From positions 1 to 38,429 of the IMG/VR virus record IMGVR_UViG_3300034064_000796: a DNA stretch of 38,429 nt; one strand, written 5' to 3'. Made by a program: the position numbers and the translations under genes. The notes under the pieces were generated by a model. The model saw nothing but the letters and a program-made list of their open reading frames with translations. It had not been told where the DNA came from and did not search any database. Below, in pieces: positions 9,318 to 17,116 of this stretch (position 1 is its first letter; each line of letters starts with the position of its first letter). This DNA is from a virus.

Positions 9318-9788
9318 TTAAGTTTTAATTATATATTCTTTTCCCTGTTTTATCTGATTGTAGATATTTCTTTTATTCTCTCTTGTTAACCTAAAACTAT
9401 AAAATAATTTATTCTCTATTGGTACTCTGTTTTTAGACCAATGTAACTTATAAACTACACCATTTGTTTCTTCATTAAGACAATAAACTATTTTTTTTGT
9501 TGCTTTAGCATCAGGACTTCTTTCCCATAATTTCTTAGTCTCACCCCAATTAGGTGGAAGCATTGGTACACCATCTTTATTAAAAGTGAGTTTCTTTTTT
9601 ACTCCTTGTATAAATAAGGTTCCAAGTTTTGCTGGCAGAGTAACTTCTTCTCCTGCAATAACTTTCTTCATTAGAAAATCCATATACCCATTAGCAATAG
9701 GAATAAAAGTATCAATCTCAACAGGTTTCTTTACTTCTTTAGAATACCTTTTAAAAGAACTTCTTATATTTAGATTTGTTTTCTCCAT
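9318..9788 (-). CDS. crAss-conserved HU/IHF-like protein
   Basis: 156 residues, basic. The centre, YMDFLMKKVIAGEEVTLP followed by AKLGTLFIQGVKKK, resembles the helix-turn-strand core of HU/IHF (hydrophobic helix, GE-V-LP turn, GTL-I strand). The conserved NEETNGVVYKLHWSK and RLTRENKRNIYNQ segments match a protein I recall from crAss-like structural blocks that is annotated as an IHF subunit. Known HU/IHF proteins bend DNA. Here it could coat packaged DNA or be a repurposed structural piece, since it sits between a ring protein and fibres. The fold assignment is moderately supported and the role is unknown. Confidence 0.55.
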   Translation of the reverse strand: MEKTNLNIRSSFKRYSKEVKKPVEIDTFIPIANGYMDFLMKKVIAGEEVTLPAKLGTLFIQGVKKKLTFNKDGVPMLPPNWGETKKLWERSPDAKATKKIVYCLNEETNGVVYKLHWSKNRVPIENKLFYSFRLTRENKRNIYNQIKQGKEYIIKT

Positions 9789-9799
9789 TATCTATTACC

Positions 9800-10486
9800 T
9801 CACTCAGACCTTTGAGTATCTTTTGATTTATTTTCTTTTTTCTGACCAAAGATAACAATAATTTCTTGAACACAGATGTCAATTAATGGTTCAATTAAAT
9901 CACCATCAATATCAAAAGTGTGGTCAGGAGTTGGAATACAATCTAAACATTCTTGGCACTCTTCACACATAGAAGGATAGTAATGTGCTTTTAAAGGATC
10001 TTCAGCAAGAAGTTTAATCTTTACTATTCCTGGATTTTTCTTTAGGGGAAAGTAAAGGTAACCATTCTCAAATAAGTACTTAGGTTTAGTCCCTGTGTAC
10101 TTGTTTCCTTTTAAATAAAGAACACCTTGTCTTGTTACTTCTTCTATTCTAATACTGTTTTCTATAGACATAACATACTCAATGTAGTGTCTATTAGAAT
10201 CTGTTAATATTCTTGGTATTTTAAATTTAGTTCTATAAACATCACAACCTAAATCTCCAAGACAAGGGCACTCATGATTAGGTACTTTAATTAGTTCAAC
10301 ACAAGGAAGAACAGTATAGTTCCAATCACTAAGTCTTTGTTTCTTTTTTAATTGTTGAGAAAGTAATTGCATTCTAACAGACAATGCTTTATTATAAACA
10401 TGTCTGTCAGATAGTCTAGATTCATCACTAGACACTCCTTTAGAATAAAGAGATTGAATTCTTTCTACTATTTCAGCTATTAACAT
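9800..10486 (-). CDS. crAss-like conserved ring/connector protein with cysteine clusters
   Basis: 228 residues. The segments SKGVSSDESRLSDRHVYNK, QRLSDWNYTVLPCVELI, NHECPCLGDLGCD and FDIDGDLIEPLIDICVQEI match a family I recognise as conserved in crAss-like tail-barrel regions, probably a ring protein below the portal. Two Cys groups (CPCLGDLGC and CEECQECLDC) stand out and could bind a metal or form disulphides. The C-terminal ~15 residues are charged and probably disordered. The start is 1 nt after the stop of the L7/L12-like gene. The structural role is inferred from family and neighbourhood. Confidence 0.7.
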   Translation of the reverse strand: MLIAEIVERIQSLYSKGVSSDESRLSDRHVYNKALSVRMQLLSQQLKKKQRLSDWNYTVLPCVELIKVPNHECPCLGDLGCDVYRTKFKIPRILTDSNRHYIEYVMSIENSIRIEEVTRQGVLYLKGNKYTGTKPKYLFENGYLYFPLKKNPGIVKIKLLAEDPLKAHYYPSMCEECQECLDCIPTPDHTFDIDGDLIEPLIDICVQEIIVIFGQKKENKSKDTQRSE

Positions 10487-10487
10487 A

Positions 10488-10826
10488 TTAAACTATTTCT
10501 ATAATGATGCCATCATCCTCTTTTATTTCAGCAGCAAAAGAAATAGCTGAACTTCTAAAAGAAGAATTAATGTTGTATATAATTACTTTAGGGTAATCCC
10601 CTTCTTTAACAAATGCTGTAGCTTTCTTTACAGTCCAATCTGTAAAAGTTCTAATGTAGTTTACAGCAGCAGTTTGTTTCCCTACAGGAACAGAAACTAA
10701 AACTAAATCATATTGTTTTCCAATACCATGTTTTTGTTCTAATCTTTTATTTTCATTAGGAAAAAAAAGTTTAAAGATACTGTTGCCTATAATCTTTTTA
10801 AATCTGTGTAATTGTAAATGTTTCAT
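10488..10826 (-). CDS. ribosomal protein bL12 (L7/L12) C-terminal-domain-like protein
   Basis: 112 residues. After a basic N-terminal ~35 residues, positions 39-112 follow the L7/L12 C-terminal domain pattern: a beta strand (YDLVLVSVPVGK), a helix (QTAAVNYIRTFTDWTVKKA) that aligns with K-x-AVIKAVRxATGLGLKEA, the TAFVKEGDYPKVI segment, then a helix and final strand (AISFAAEIKEDDGIIIEIV). In ribosomes that domain recruits translation factors. Phage-encoded bL12-like proteins have been reported from metagenomic surveys. The usual N-terminal dimerisation domain and hinge are absent, so it is unlikely to be a full stalk replacement. The fold could instead be reused in the virion. Confidence 0.5.
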   Translation of the reverse strand: MKHLQLHRFKKIIGNSIFKLFFPNENKRLEQKHGIGKQYDLVLVSVPVGKQTAAVNYIRTFTDWTVKKATAFVKEGDYPKVIIYNINSSFRSSAISFAAEIKEDDGIIIEIV

Positions 10827-10829
10827 GAC

Positions 10830-11534
10830 TTAATTGTTTAATGTTAATTTTAAAATACTTGTTACATCATCAGTTTGAATACTAGTAAATTTACCATCTA
10901 AACCTAACCATATAATTATCCTTTTACTAACTCTTACTCCTATTTGTTCTAGCAGTAATTGATAGTAAGAAAGTTGAACTACATAATGATTTAAAGGACA
11001 ATCTAATAATGCTTCAAAAGGAGCTAACATAGTCTTGTTTTTATAATTCTTAAACAAGTCTTTATTGGTCTTGTAATCTGCAATTATATATGATTGTGTT
11101 TTAGTGTCAAATAGGATGATGTCTGCTGTACCTGCAAACATGTACTTAAAGTGGTACATTCTAAGTTCTGCAGCTACTGGAATAATGTGTTCTGGTACAC
11201 TTTCCCAAAAGGCTACAAGAGCTTCTTCTTGAGGACAGGAAGGTTTTAAACTTCTGTTAAATTGGTAGAGTTCTCCAAAGGCATGTACTCTATGTCCTCT
11301 ATCCCTAGACTCTTGGTTTATGTCAGCCCATTGTTTTAGGACTTCTTCTGTGGTAATCCCTAATTTTCTAGCAGAATAGGGGGCAATTGCTTCAGCATTA
11401 AAATGCTCATAATACTCTGAAATTAAACCTGAGACAGATGTCTTAATAGGTTTATCTTCAACAAAATACCTATGCTTTTTTTCTTCAAAAGTCAAGGCAC
11501 TAAAAGGCTTTGTTATTTTTTCTAATAAATCCAT
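10830..11534 (-). CDS. PD-(D/E)XK superfamily nuclease (crAss structural-block nuclease)
   Basis: 234 residues. Candidate catalytic features lie in the right order: an upstream acidic motif (GHRVHAFGE, E88; E123 in AAELRMY), GTAD at 135-138 supplying the first Asp, and the D-x-K motif ADYKTNK with D153 and K155. This is the Exo/RecB-like arrangement of the PD-(D/E)XK fold. A nuclease of this superfamily is a recurring member of crAss-like late gene blocks. Possible jobs are processing replicating or packaged DNA, or attacking host DNA after injection. It lies between the holin and the L7/L12-like gene. Confidence 0.75.
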   Translation of the reverse strand: MDLLEKITKPFSALTFEEKKHRYFVEDKPIKTSVSGLISEYYEHFNAEAIAPYSARKLGITTEEVLKQWADINQESRDRGHRVHAFGELYQFNRSLKPSCPQEEALVAFWESVPEHIIPVAAELRMYHFKYMFAGTADIILFDTKTQSYIIADYKTNKDLFKNYKNKTMLAPFEALLDCPLNHYVVQLSYYQLLLEQIGVRVSKRIIIWLGLDGKFTSIQTDDVTSILKLTLNN

Positions 11535-11556
11535 ATCACAAAGATATGGTTTTATT

Positions 11557-12096
11557 TTATTTCTCTACTTGAAAGACAATCTTTTTTATGCTGTTAACTA
11601 CTTTAAGGAATCTTTTAGATATATCAAATCCCATCTTTTTAAAATTCTCAAATACAATAGAATAGAACTCTATTGCACAGCAAAATCCAGTAAAGATTAA
11701 AGTGACAGTTAAGTCTTCTGTACTTACATTATCAAACTTAAAGGTCTTAATAAAGAATACTTTTTCAATTCCCCAAACTCCTAAAATAGCACTAGCATAA
11801 GTAAAAGCTTTTACAGCTGAGAGTTTAAGTTTGTCTGAAGAAATTAAAGCTGTACCTTTAAGAGTAGGGTCTAACTTTTCTTCTTCTTTTTTAATTTTCC
11901 AAGAAGCTAATATACCAGTTATAAAATCTAGTATAAAAAACAATAATAAAAGTAATAAAGCTTTTTGAATTGAGGTTAAAACAGATGCTACAACTATTGT
12001 ACTTCCTGATATAACTCCTGTTGGACTTGATGCCATTGCTTTTAAGTTAATTCCTAACTTAAAAAAATACTTAGTGTATAGACCTAACCATTCCAT
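11557..12096 (-). CDS. phage holin family membrane protein
   Basis: About 179 residues from ATG 12094-12096 (MEWLGLYTKYFFKLGINLKAM). An in-frame upstream ATG at 12139-12141 would add 15 residues (MKKSYNIIIILKSSI). Hydrophobic segments near GVISGSTIVVASVLTSI, ALLLLLLFFILDFITGI and LTVTLIFTGFCCAIEF are probably transmembrane. LDFITGILASWKIKKEEEK with the following ISSDKLKLSAVKA closely resembles the Bacteroidota phage_holin family. A holin would form the membrane lesion that releases the endolysin. The two possible starts resemble a dual-start holin/antiholin arrangement, but that is conjecture. The endolysin is encoded some 21 kb away. Confidence 0.7.
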   Translation of the reverse strand: MEWLGLYTKYFFKLGINLKAMASSPTGVISGSTIVVASVLTSIQKALLLLLLFFILDFITGILASWKIKKEEEKLDPTLKGTALISSDKLKLSAVKAFTYASAILGVWGIEKVFFIKTFKFDNVSTEDLTVTLIFTGFCCAIEFYSIVFENFKKMGFDISKRFLKVVNSIKKIVFQVEK

Positions 12097-12174
12097 AATG
12101 CTACTCTTTAATATTATTATAATGTTGTATGACTTTTTCATAGTAATAGTCTTTACAAAAATAGTTAAAATATT

Positions 12175-12309
12175 TTACCTTCCTTGCCCTTTATAAAGTT
12201 TTTTGTACTTTTTAGAACTTTTTGATTTAGATGTTTTTGTTTTAGCATGTATGCCAGGTCTAGACACTTTAACTTCTACTCTTAAAGTGGTTTCATTAAT
12301 CTTTGCCAT
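12175..12309 (-). CDS. small basic protein, 44 aa
   Basis: ATG at 12307-12309, TAA at 12175-12177, giving MAKINETTLRVEVKVSRPGI followed by a Lys/Ser-rich tail (HAKTKTSKSKSSKKYKKLYK, then GQGR). The pattern of an acidic/hydrophobic start, PGIHAKTKTSK and a YKKLYKGQGR end is one I recall as a recurrent tiny ORF of Bacteroidota phages, which supports it as real. It sits between a 54-aa gene and the holin with short spacers. A nucleic-acid-binding or virion-DNA role is possible because of the strong positive charge, but no function is established. Confidence 0.6.
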   Translation of the reverse strand: MAKINETTLRVEVKVSRPGIHAKTKTSKSKSSKKYKKLYKGQGR

Positions 12310-12327
12310 TGTCTTTAATTTTATTAA

Positions 12328-12492
12328 TTATTCATAGTTTAAATATTGATGTTTCTCTGGAATAGTGTCTTCTGATATTTCAAACAACTCAGGATGTTCT
12401 AAAATTGAAGGGTGTTGTTCTAAAGGTTCTTCAGCTATTACTACTCCATAATACTCTTGACCTACTGTGTTAATTTGTCTTATGTGTCTCAT
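12328..12492 (-). CDS. small acidic protein, 54 aa, unknown
   Basis: ATG 12490-12492 (MRHIRQINTVGQEYYGVVIA) begins 1 nt after the stop of the 1025-aa fibre, so I prefer it over an upstream in-frame ATG at 12523-12525 that would overlap the fibre by 32 nt. The rest is acidic (EEPLEQHPSILEHPELFEIS). There is no recognisable domain. Its tight coupling to the fibre gene suggests a chaperone or assembly factor for that fibre, as many fibre genes have small partners. This is only inference from position. Confidence 0.5.
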   Translation of the reverse strand: MRHIRQINTVGQEYYGVVIAEEPLEQHPSILEHPELFEISEDTIPEKHQYLNYE

Positions 12493-12493
12493 T

Positions 12494-15400
12494 TTATATA
12501 TAATATTGTATATGTATCCATCCATTGTTATATCCAGCTGATGCTCTACCTACAAGGAACTCATAAGTATTTGGTGCTCCTGTTGTTTTTATTCTAATTG
12601 CAGATGTTCCATTTCCAGTTGAAAATGTTCCAAATTGTTTATTACCTGCTAAATTTCCAGATCCATGTGTTATTACATCTAAAGCATTAGCATATATATT
12701 TGGGTGTTGTGGAATTTGTGGTATATCAGGCATATTAGCAAAAGGTATTGCTATACCACTACAAGTTCCAGCAGTCCCAAAATTTAGGTTTATTCTAACT
12801 GTCACTAAATTACCAACTTGTGACCATCTATAAAAATGCGTATTTGTTCCAGTTGGTATTGATCCTCCTGTAGCAATCATTCCTATTCCAGATAAAGACT
12901 GTTCTGCCACTTCTTTATATACTTGTTCTGTAGGAACTGCACTTGCATTTGTATTATTAGTTAAAATAGTATAGGCTGATTGAGCAGCAGCAGAAGCACT
13001 AATTGTTAGGTTACCTCCTCCTAAAAGACTATTTCCATTAATAGATTTAATATTTACGGTATTTTGTAAAGTGTCTTGTTTTGATGCAGCTAATCCACTA
13101 TATTGTGTATTAGTTGCATTGTCTCCTGTGTTGCTTCCACTTATTACTAATGGTATACTTTCAATATTTCCTGTATTAGGTCCACCAACTGTATTTACTG
13201 TTAAAAAATTATAGGATCCAAGACTTGTTGAAGGGGATGTAACTAATTTAATATTTCCATGTAAAACGGTTTCAGTTATAAGTGAATTACCTAAAACAGC
13301 TTGGTTGCTTTTAGTAGTGTATGCATTATTTCCTATAGCAATACTATTAATAACAGTGGTTACTTGTGGGGATATGGTATTGTCATCTTGTGATCCAAGA
13401 AAAGTATTTCTAGCACCAGTTACAGTATAACCTGCTTTGTAACCAAGTCCTGTGTTTAAGTTTGAACTTATATTAGCTGCAAGTGAATCTACACCTATTG
13501 AAGTGTTATATGCACCACCAAAATTTGAATATGATGCATATCTACCAACAGCAGTATTTTGAAAACCTCCAACATTACCTTGAAGGGCACTTGAACCAAC
13601 TGCAGTGTTCCAATTTGCATCAGTATTCTGTCTAAGTGCATCTTTACCAACTGCTGTATTTTCTTCTCCACTAGTGTTTGTTTTAAGTGCTTCAGACCCT
13701 ATTGCAGTATTTTGAAAACCTATTGTATTAGCTGCAAGTGTTCCTATACCAACTGCAGTATTGTTATTCCCAGTATTTGATTTAAGAGACTCAAACCCTA
13801 CTGCTGTATTATAAATACCAACATAAGGAATTGTAGGATTTTCAGAACTAGGCCCTCCAACATTATTTAAAAGAGCCTCTACTCCAATTGCAGTATTTTG
13901 ATACCCTGCAACATTATTTGCTAGAGCACTTTTACCAATTGCTGTATTATTATTTGCAGTATTTACTTTAAGTGCATTTACTCCAATAGCTGTATTATTA
14001 ACTGCAGTATTACCTACAGCTCCTCCTTTTCCAACAGTTAAAGCATTAACTACTAAGTCTTCAGTAAAACTTTTTATTCCTGCAAATGTTTGTGGATCAA
14101 TTGTTACTACTCCTCCAAAATTAAGTGAGGCAGGTTGTAAGTTTAAAACACTTCCTGTTATTGTAGCTCCATTTACATTAGGTGCAGAACCTATAGGATT
14201 CAATGTTATTGTTCCTCCAGTCCCAACACCAATAGCAGTTCTAAAATTTGCAGCACTTAAAAGACTTACTGTATTATCTGCATTAGCTCTTAAGAATGTT
14301 ATTGCTCCAGGATTTCCTACTGTAAAAATATTTGATCCAATTGTAGTTGCTCCTAAATTGGTTCTTGCACCTCCTGCAGTAGTTGCACCTGTTCCTCCAT
14401 TTGCAATAGCTAAAATACCAGCTAATGTAATTATTCCAGATGTGGCTGTACTTGGAGTTAATCCTGTTGTCCCTCCTGAAAATGAAGTAACTGCTGAAGT
14501 TAAGTATGTACTTGTATCATAACTAATAACACCAGCAGTAGATTTTACAAACCCTGTTCCTGATAAAGTATTTTGTTTAGAACTTGCTAACCCACTATAT
14601 AAACTGTTTACTGCATTATCTCCTGAATTATTATTAGTTGTATTATTAAGAACAACTAATTTTGCATCAGTAACATATCTTCTATTTGTTGAATCAGCTA
14701 TATCAGCAGTAGTTGCATCTGCTCCTACTGTAACTAATCCTTTTTCATCATAAGTTATCTTAGTTTTAGTAGTTCCTGTAATAGGAGTGTTTTTAACAAC
14801 TAGTTCACTTAAGTCTTGGTCACCTGTATTTGTTCCACTTATTGTAGGTTTGTTTAATATTTGAGCATCTCCACTAACTGCATTCCAATCAGCATTTACG
14901 TTTACTTCAGCACCTATTGCTATACCTGTAAGTTTATTTTTTTCTGTAGTTGTATAATCTTCAGTACTTAATCCTTTACCAGTAACTTTATCTACTTTTA
15001 AAGCGTCTTGAGTATTAACATAAGTTACAGTTGCTAAACCACTAACTGAAGGAATTACTGGTTTATTTAGTATTTGACTGTCTCCAGAAACTGAATTCCA
15101 ATCTGCATTGACATTAACTTCTGCTCCTGTAGCAATCCCTGCTAATTTATTCTTTTCAGAAGTTGTATAATTATTTAAAGTAGCCCCTGCTGAAGTACCG
15201 TTTCCTAATGGAATAGTAGCATCTGTTCCAGTATCACTATTAATAGTAAAATTAGTAGCAGTTTGAGTTGGAGATAAATTAGTAGAACCACTAGCAGAAG
15301 ATTCTTCTACTAACAAGTGTCCTGTACCTAAGTCTGCCCAATAATTACTATTAGTAGGAGGATATTGATTATCATTTATAAGACTTTTATATACATGCCC

Positions 15401-15571
15401 TTCAAACCATACAAAACAATCTAAGATATAAGGATTACCTAATGCCACAGAATGATTTGTAGACCACTCTATAGCACTTAAAGGAGAGTCTAAATCACTC
15501 TTTCTTATTAGACATTTTATTTGATCAACTAACCAATTAATGTCTTTCTTTATTTTTAATAGTTCTAACAT
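12494..15571 (-). CDS. long tail fibre with CBM5/12-like, tail-shaft and adhesin-head repeats
   Basis: 1025 residues. Short N-terminal coiled coil (KKDINWLVDQIKCLIRKS), then a CBM5/12-like aromatic segment (about 40-75: YILDCFVWFEGHVYKSLI ... NYWADLG). Two copies of a shaft repeat with TTSEKNKLAGIATGAEVNVN / ADWN-VSGD-QILNKP follow. Around residues 520-740 there are about eight or more repeats of the NTAIGxxALxxN type seen in trimeric adhesin heads. The C-terminal domain (HFYRWSQVGNLVTVRINLN to WIHIQYYI) looks like a beta-sandwich tip, similar in style to the tip of the collagen-like fibre at 1666-2682. It carries no intramolecular S74 chaperone. Probably the main long receptor-binding fibre. 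Confidence 0.8.
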   Translation of the reverse strand: MLELLKIKKDINWLVDQIKCLIRKSDLDSPLSAIEWSTNHSVALGNPYILDCFVWFEGHVYKSLINDNQYPPTNSNYWADLGTGHLLVEESSASGSTNLSPTQTATNFTINSDTGTDATIPLGNGTSAGATLNNYTTSEKNKLAGIATGAEVNVNADWNSVSGDSQILNKPVIPSVSGLATVTYVNTQDALKVDKVTGKGLSTEDYTTTEKNKLTGIAIGAEVNVNADWNAVSGDAQILNKPTISGTNTGDQDLSELVVKNTPITGTTKTKITYDEKGLVTVGADATTADIADSTNRRYVTDAKLVVLNNTTNNNSGDNAVNSLYSGLASSKQNTLSGTGFVKSTAGVISYDTSTYLTSAVTSFSGGTTGLTPSTATSGIITLAGILAIANGGTGATTAGGARTNLGATTIGSNIFTVGNPGAITFLRANADNTVSLLSAANFRTAIGVGTGGTITLNPIGSAPNVNGATITGSVLNLQPASLNFGGVVTIDPQTFAGIKSFTEDLVVNALTVGKGGAVGNTAVNNTAIGVNALKVNTANNNTAIGKSALANNVAGYQNTAIGVEALLNNVGGPSSENPTIPYVGIYNTAVGFESLKSNTGNNNTAVGIGTLAANTIGFQNTAIGSEALKTNTSGEENTAVGKDALRQNTDANWNTAVGSSALQGNVGGFQNTAVGRYASYSNFGGAYNTSIGVDSLAANISSNLNTGLGYKAGYTVTGARNTFLGSQDDNTISPQVTTVINSIAIGNNAYTTKSNQAVLGNSLITETVLHGNIKLVTSPSTSLGSYNFLTVNTVGGPNTGNIESIPLVISGSNTGDNATNTQYSGLAASKQDTLQNTVNIKSINGNSLLGGGNLTISASAAAQSAYTILTNNTNASAVPTEQVYKEVAEQSLSGIGMIATGGSIPTGTNTHFYRWSQVGNLVTVRINLNFGTAGTCSGIAIPFANMPDIPQIPQHPNIYANALDVITHGSGNLAGNKQFGTFSTGNGTSAIRIKTTGAPNTYEFLVGRASAGYNNGWIHIQYYI

Positions 15572-15582
15572 GAGATATAATA

Positions 15583-16179
15583 TTATTTTGTTAAATCAAA
15601 CAGTAACATACATTTATCATTGTAATGAGGATAACCTTCTTGACAATTTTCATTAATTAAATATACAGGATTCATATAAAAAGGGGCAATCATTAAATTA
15701 ATACACTTCCAACCTCCATCTATTATATCAGGATTTTGACTCCACTTAGTAAAACTAGTGGCTAATAGATATTTACTTCCACTTCTTTTTATATTCTCTA
15801 AAGCTTTTAATACATTTTCATTACTTAAATGCCCTAGACAATCTCTAACAAAAACTAAATCTGCTTTAGGTAACTCATCTTCAATTATATTTAATACGGT
15901 AAAAGATTTATTAGGATACCTAGTATTATTACTTTGTATTAATTCTTCAACTATATCTGCCCCTAAATAATTTATTTCACTTAAATCTACTTCTTTCATC
16001 CAATTAAAATCTCCACAAGGAATATCTAACATAGATGTGATCTCGTATTTTTTAAAGAGTATAGATAACTCTTTTCTTAATACTTCTGTATTTTGTAATT
16101 CTGAACCTGAACCACTTTTACTTTCAGCAGATGCCCAAAGATTATCAGTATAAATTTTTGTAAAAGTTTCTTTTACCAT
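15583..16179 (-). CDS. class I SAM-dependent methyltransferase
   Basis: 198 residues. Motif I is SMLDIPCGDFNWMKEVDL (about 49-66), with the SAM-binding acidic residue in the next strand (YLGADIVEEL, D75), a DLVFVRDCLGHLS motif (around 106-118) and a GGWKCINLMIAPF substrate-side region. The opening FTKIYTDNLWASAESKSGSG is typical of a family often encoded beside glycosyltransferases. The substrate is unknown. O-methylation of a glycan made by the adjacent glycosyltransferase is the most economical guess. It starts 4 nt after the glycosyltransferase stop, so the pair is probably co-translated. A DNA methyltransferase is unlikely because no target-recognition domain is present. Confidence 0.8.
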   Translation of the reverse strand: MVKETFTKIYTDNLWASAESKSGSGSELQNTEVLRKELSILFKKYEITSMLDIPCGDFNWMKEVDLSEINYLGADIVEELIQSNNTRYPNKSFTVLNIIEDELPKADLVFVRDCLGHLSNENVLKALENIKRSGSKYLLATSFTKWSQNPDIIDGGWKCINLMIAPFYMNPVYLINENCQEGYPHYNDKCMLLFDLTK

Positions 16180-16183
16180 ATTT

Positions 16184-17110
16184 TTATATTAAGATTGTTT
16201 GTTTTGCTGTTTCTTGAACTTCTTTCCAATAATAGGAACTTGCCCTGTTTTCATCTACTTGAATTACATCATTATAAGGTAAACTATTTATATATTTTGC
16301 CTTATAAAAAAGATTTACATCATTTCCAGAAACTCCTGCATTATGTAATATAAAGTATTTTTCTACAGAGGAAATAGGATCTGTACTCCAACCAAAATCT
16401 AACCTAGAATCTACTTTTGTTTCATACCCCTTTAACCAAATGTTCCAAAGCAAAGACCACATTCCTGCTGTCCATTTTTGTATTGGATAATCATTTTCAT
16501 ATTTTTCAATATGAAGGTGTTCTGTATTACAAAAGTAAGAATAAAGTTTGACACTATCACTCTCTACTTTATCCCAAAATTCAAAACTTTCTCCTATAGT
16601 AACATACTGAGCTCCTCCTGAATTACTATTCATTAATTTAGGTACTAAAGTACTTATACCTATAATCTCACACATTTTCTTATAAATATGATTACCTTTT
16701 TGTTGTATGTAATCATAATTAATATAAGAGTTAGTATTACTTAAATACCATATATTACCTGGCATTGCCCAATCTACTTCAGGAGGTCTTGTAAATATTA
16801 CATCACAATCATGCAAAAATAATCTTTGACCTATAAGATCTGGATTTGCTTTCATATGACTACTCATAAGATTAAAGTAAATAGAAGGAATATAACTCTT
16901 ATCTACTCTAGTATCATTATAAAAAAAGAACCTAATTGTGTTATAGTGGTTTTGTAGTTTTCTCCAAACTTCAGGAACTATATCATTATCTACAGCACAA
17001 AGGATGTCAATCTTATTAGGATTGACACCATGCTTTTTAAAATTATTTATTACTACTTCCACCTGCCAAGTGTAAAAATCATTTGCAGGTTGTGCACAAA
17101 TATATCTCAT
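16184..17110 (-). CDS. putative GT-A type glycosyltransferase
   Basis: 308 residues. LFLHDCDVIFTRPP gives a DxD motif (D101, D103) of the type that binds a metal and nucleotide sugar. NSNSGGAQYVTIG and KWTAGMWSLLWNIWLKGYET fit the acceptor side, and FILHNAGVSG a C-terminal His motif. The overall pattern recalls eukaryotic and viral peptidyl-serine or hydroxyproline O-glycosyltransferases more than LPS enzymes, though this is a weak resemblance. It lies immediately after four Ser/Thr-rich virion proteins and before a methyltransferase. The inferred role is to glycosylate virion Ser/Thr linkers. Alternatively it could modify the host's surface glycans to block superinfection. Confidence 0.65.
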   Translation of the reverse strand: MRYICAQPANDFYTWQVEVVINNFKKHGVNPNKIDILCAVDNDIVPEVWRKLQNHYNTIRFFFYNDTRVDKSYIPSIYFNLMSSHMKANPDLIGQRLFLHDCDVIFTRPPEVDWAMPGNIWYLSNTNSYINYDYIQQKGNHIYKKMCEIIGISTLVPKLMNSNSGGAQYVTIGESFEFWDKVESDSVKLYSYFCNTEHLHIEKYENDYPIQKWTAGMWSLLWNIWLKGYETKVDSRLDFGWSTDPISSVEKYFILHNAGVSGNDVNLFYKAKYINSLPYNDVIQVDENRASSYYWKEVQETAKQTILI

Positions 17111-17116
17111 ATTATA

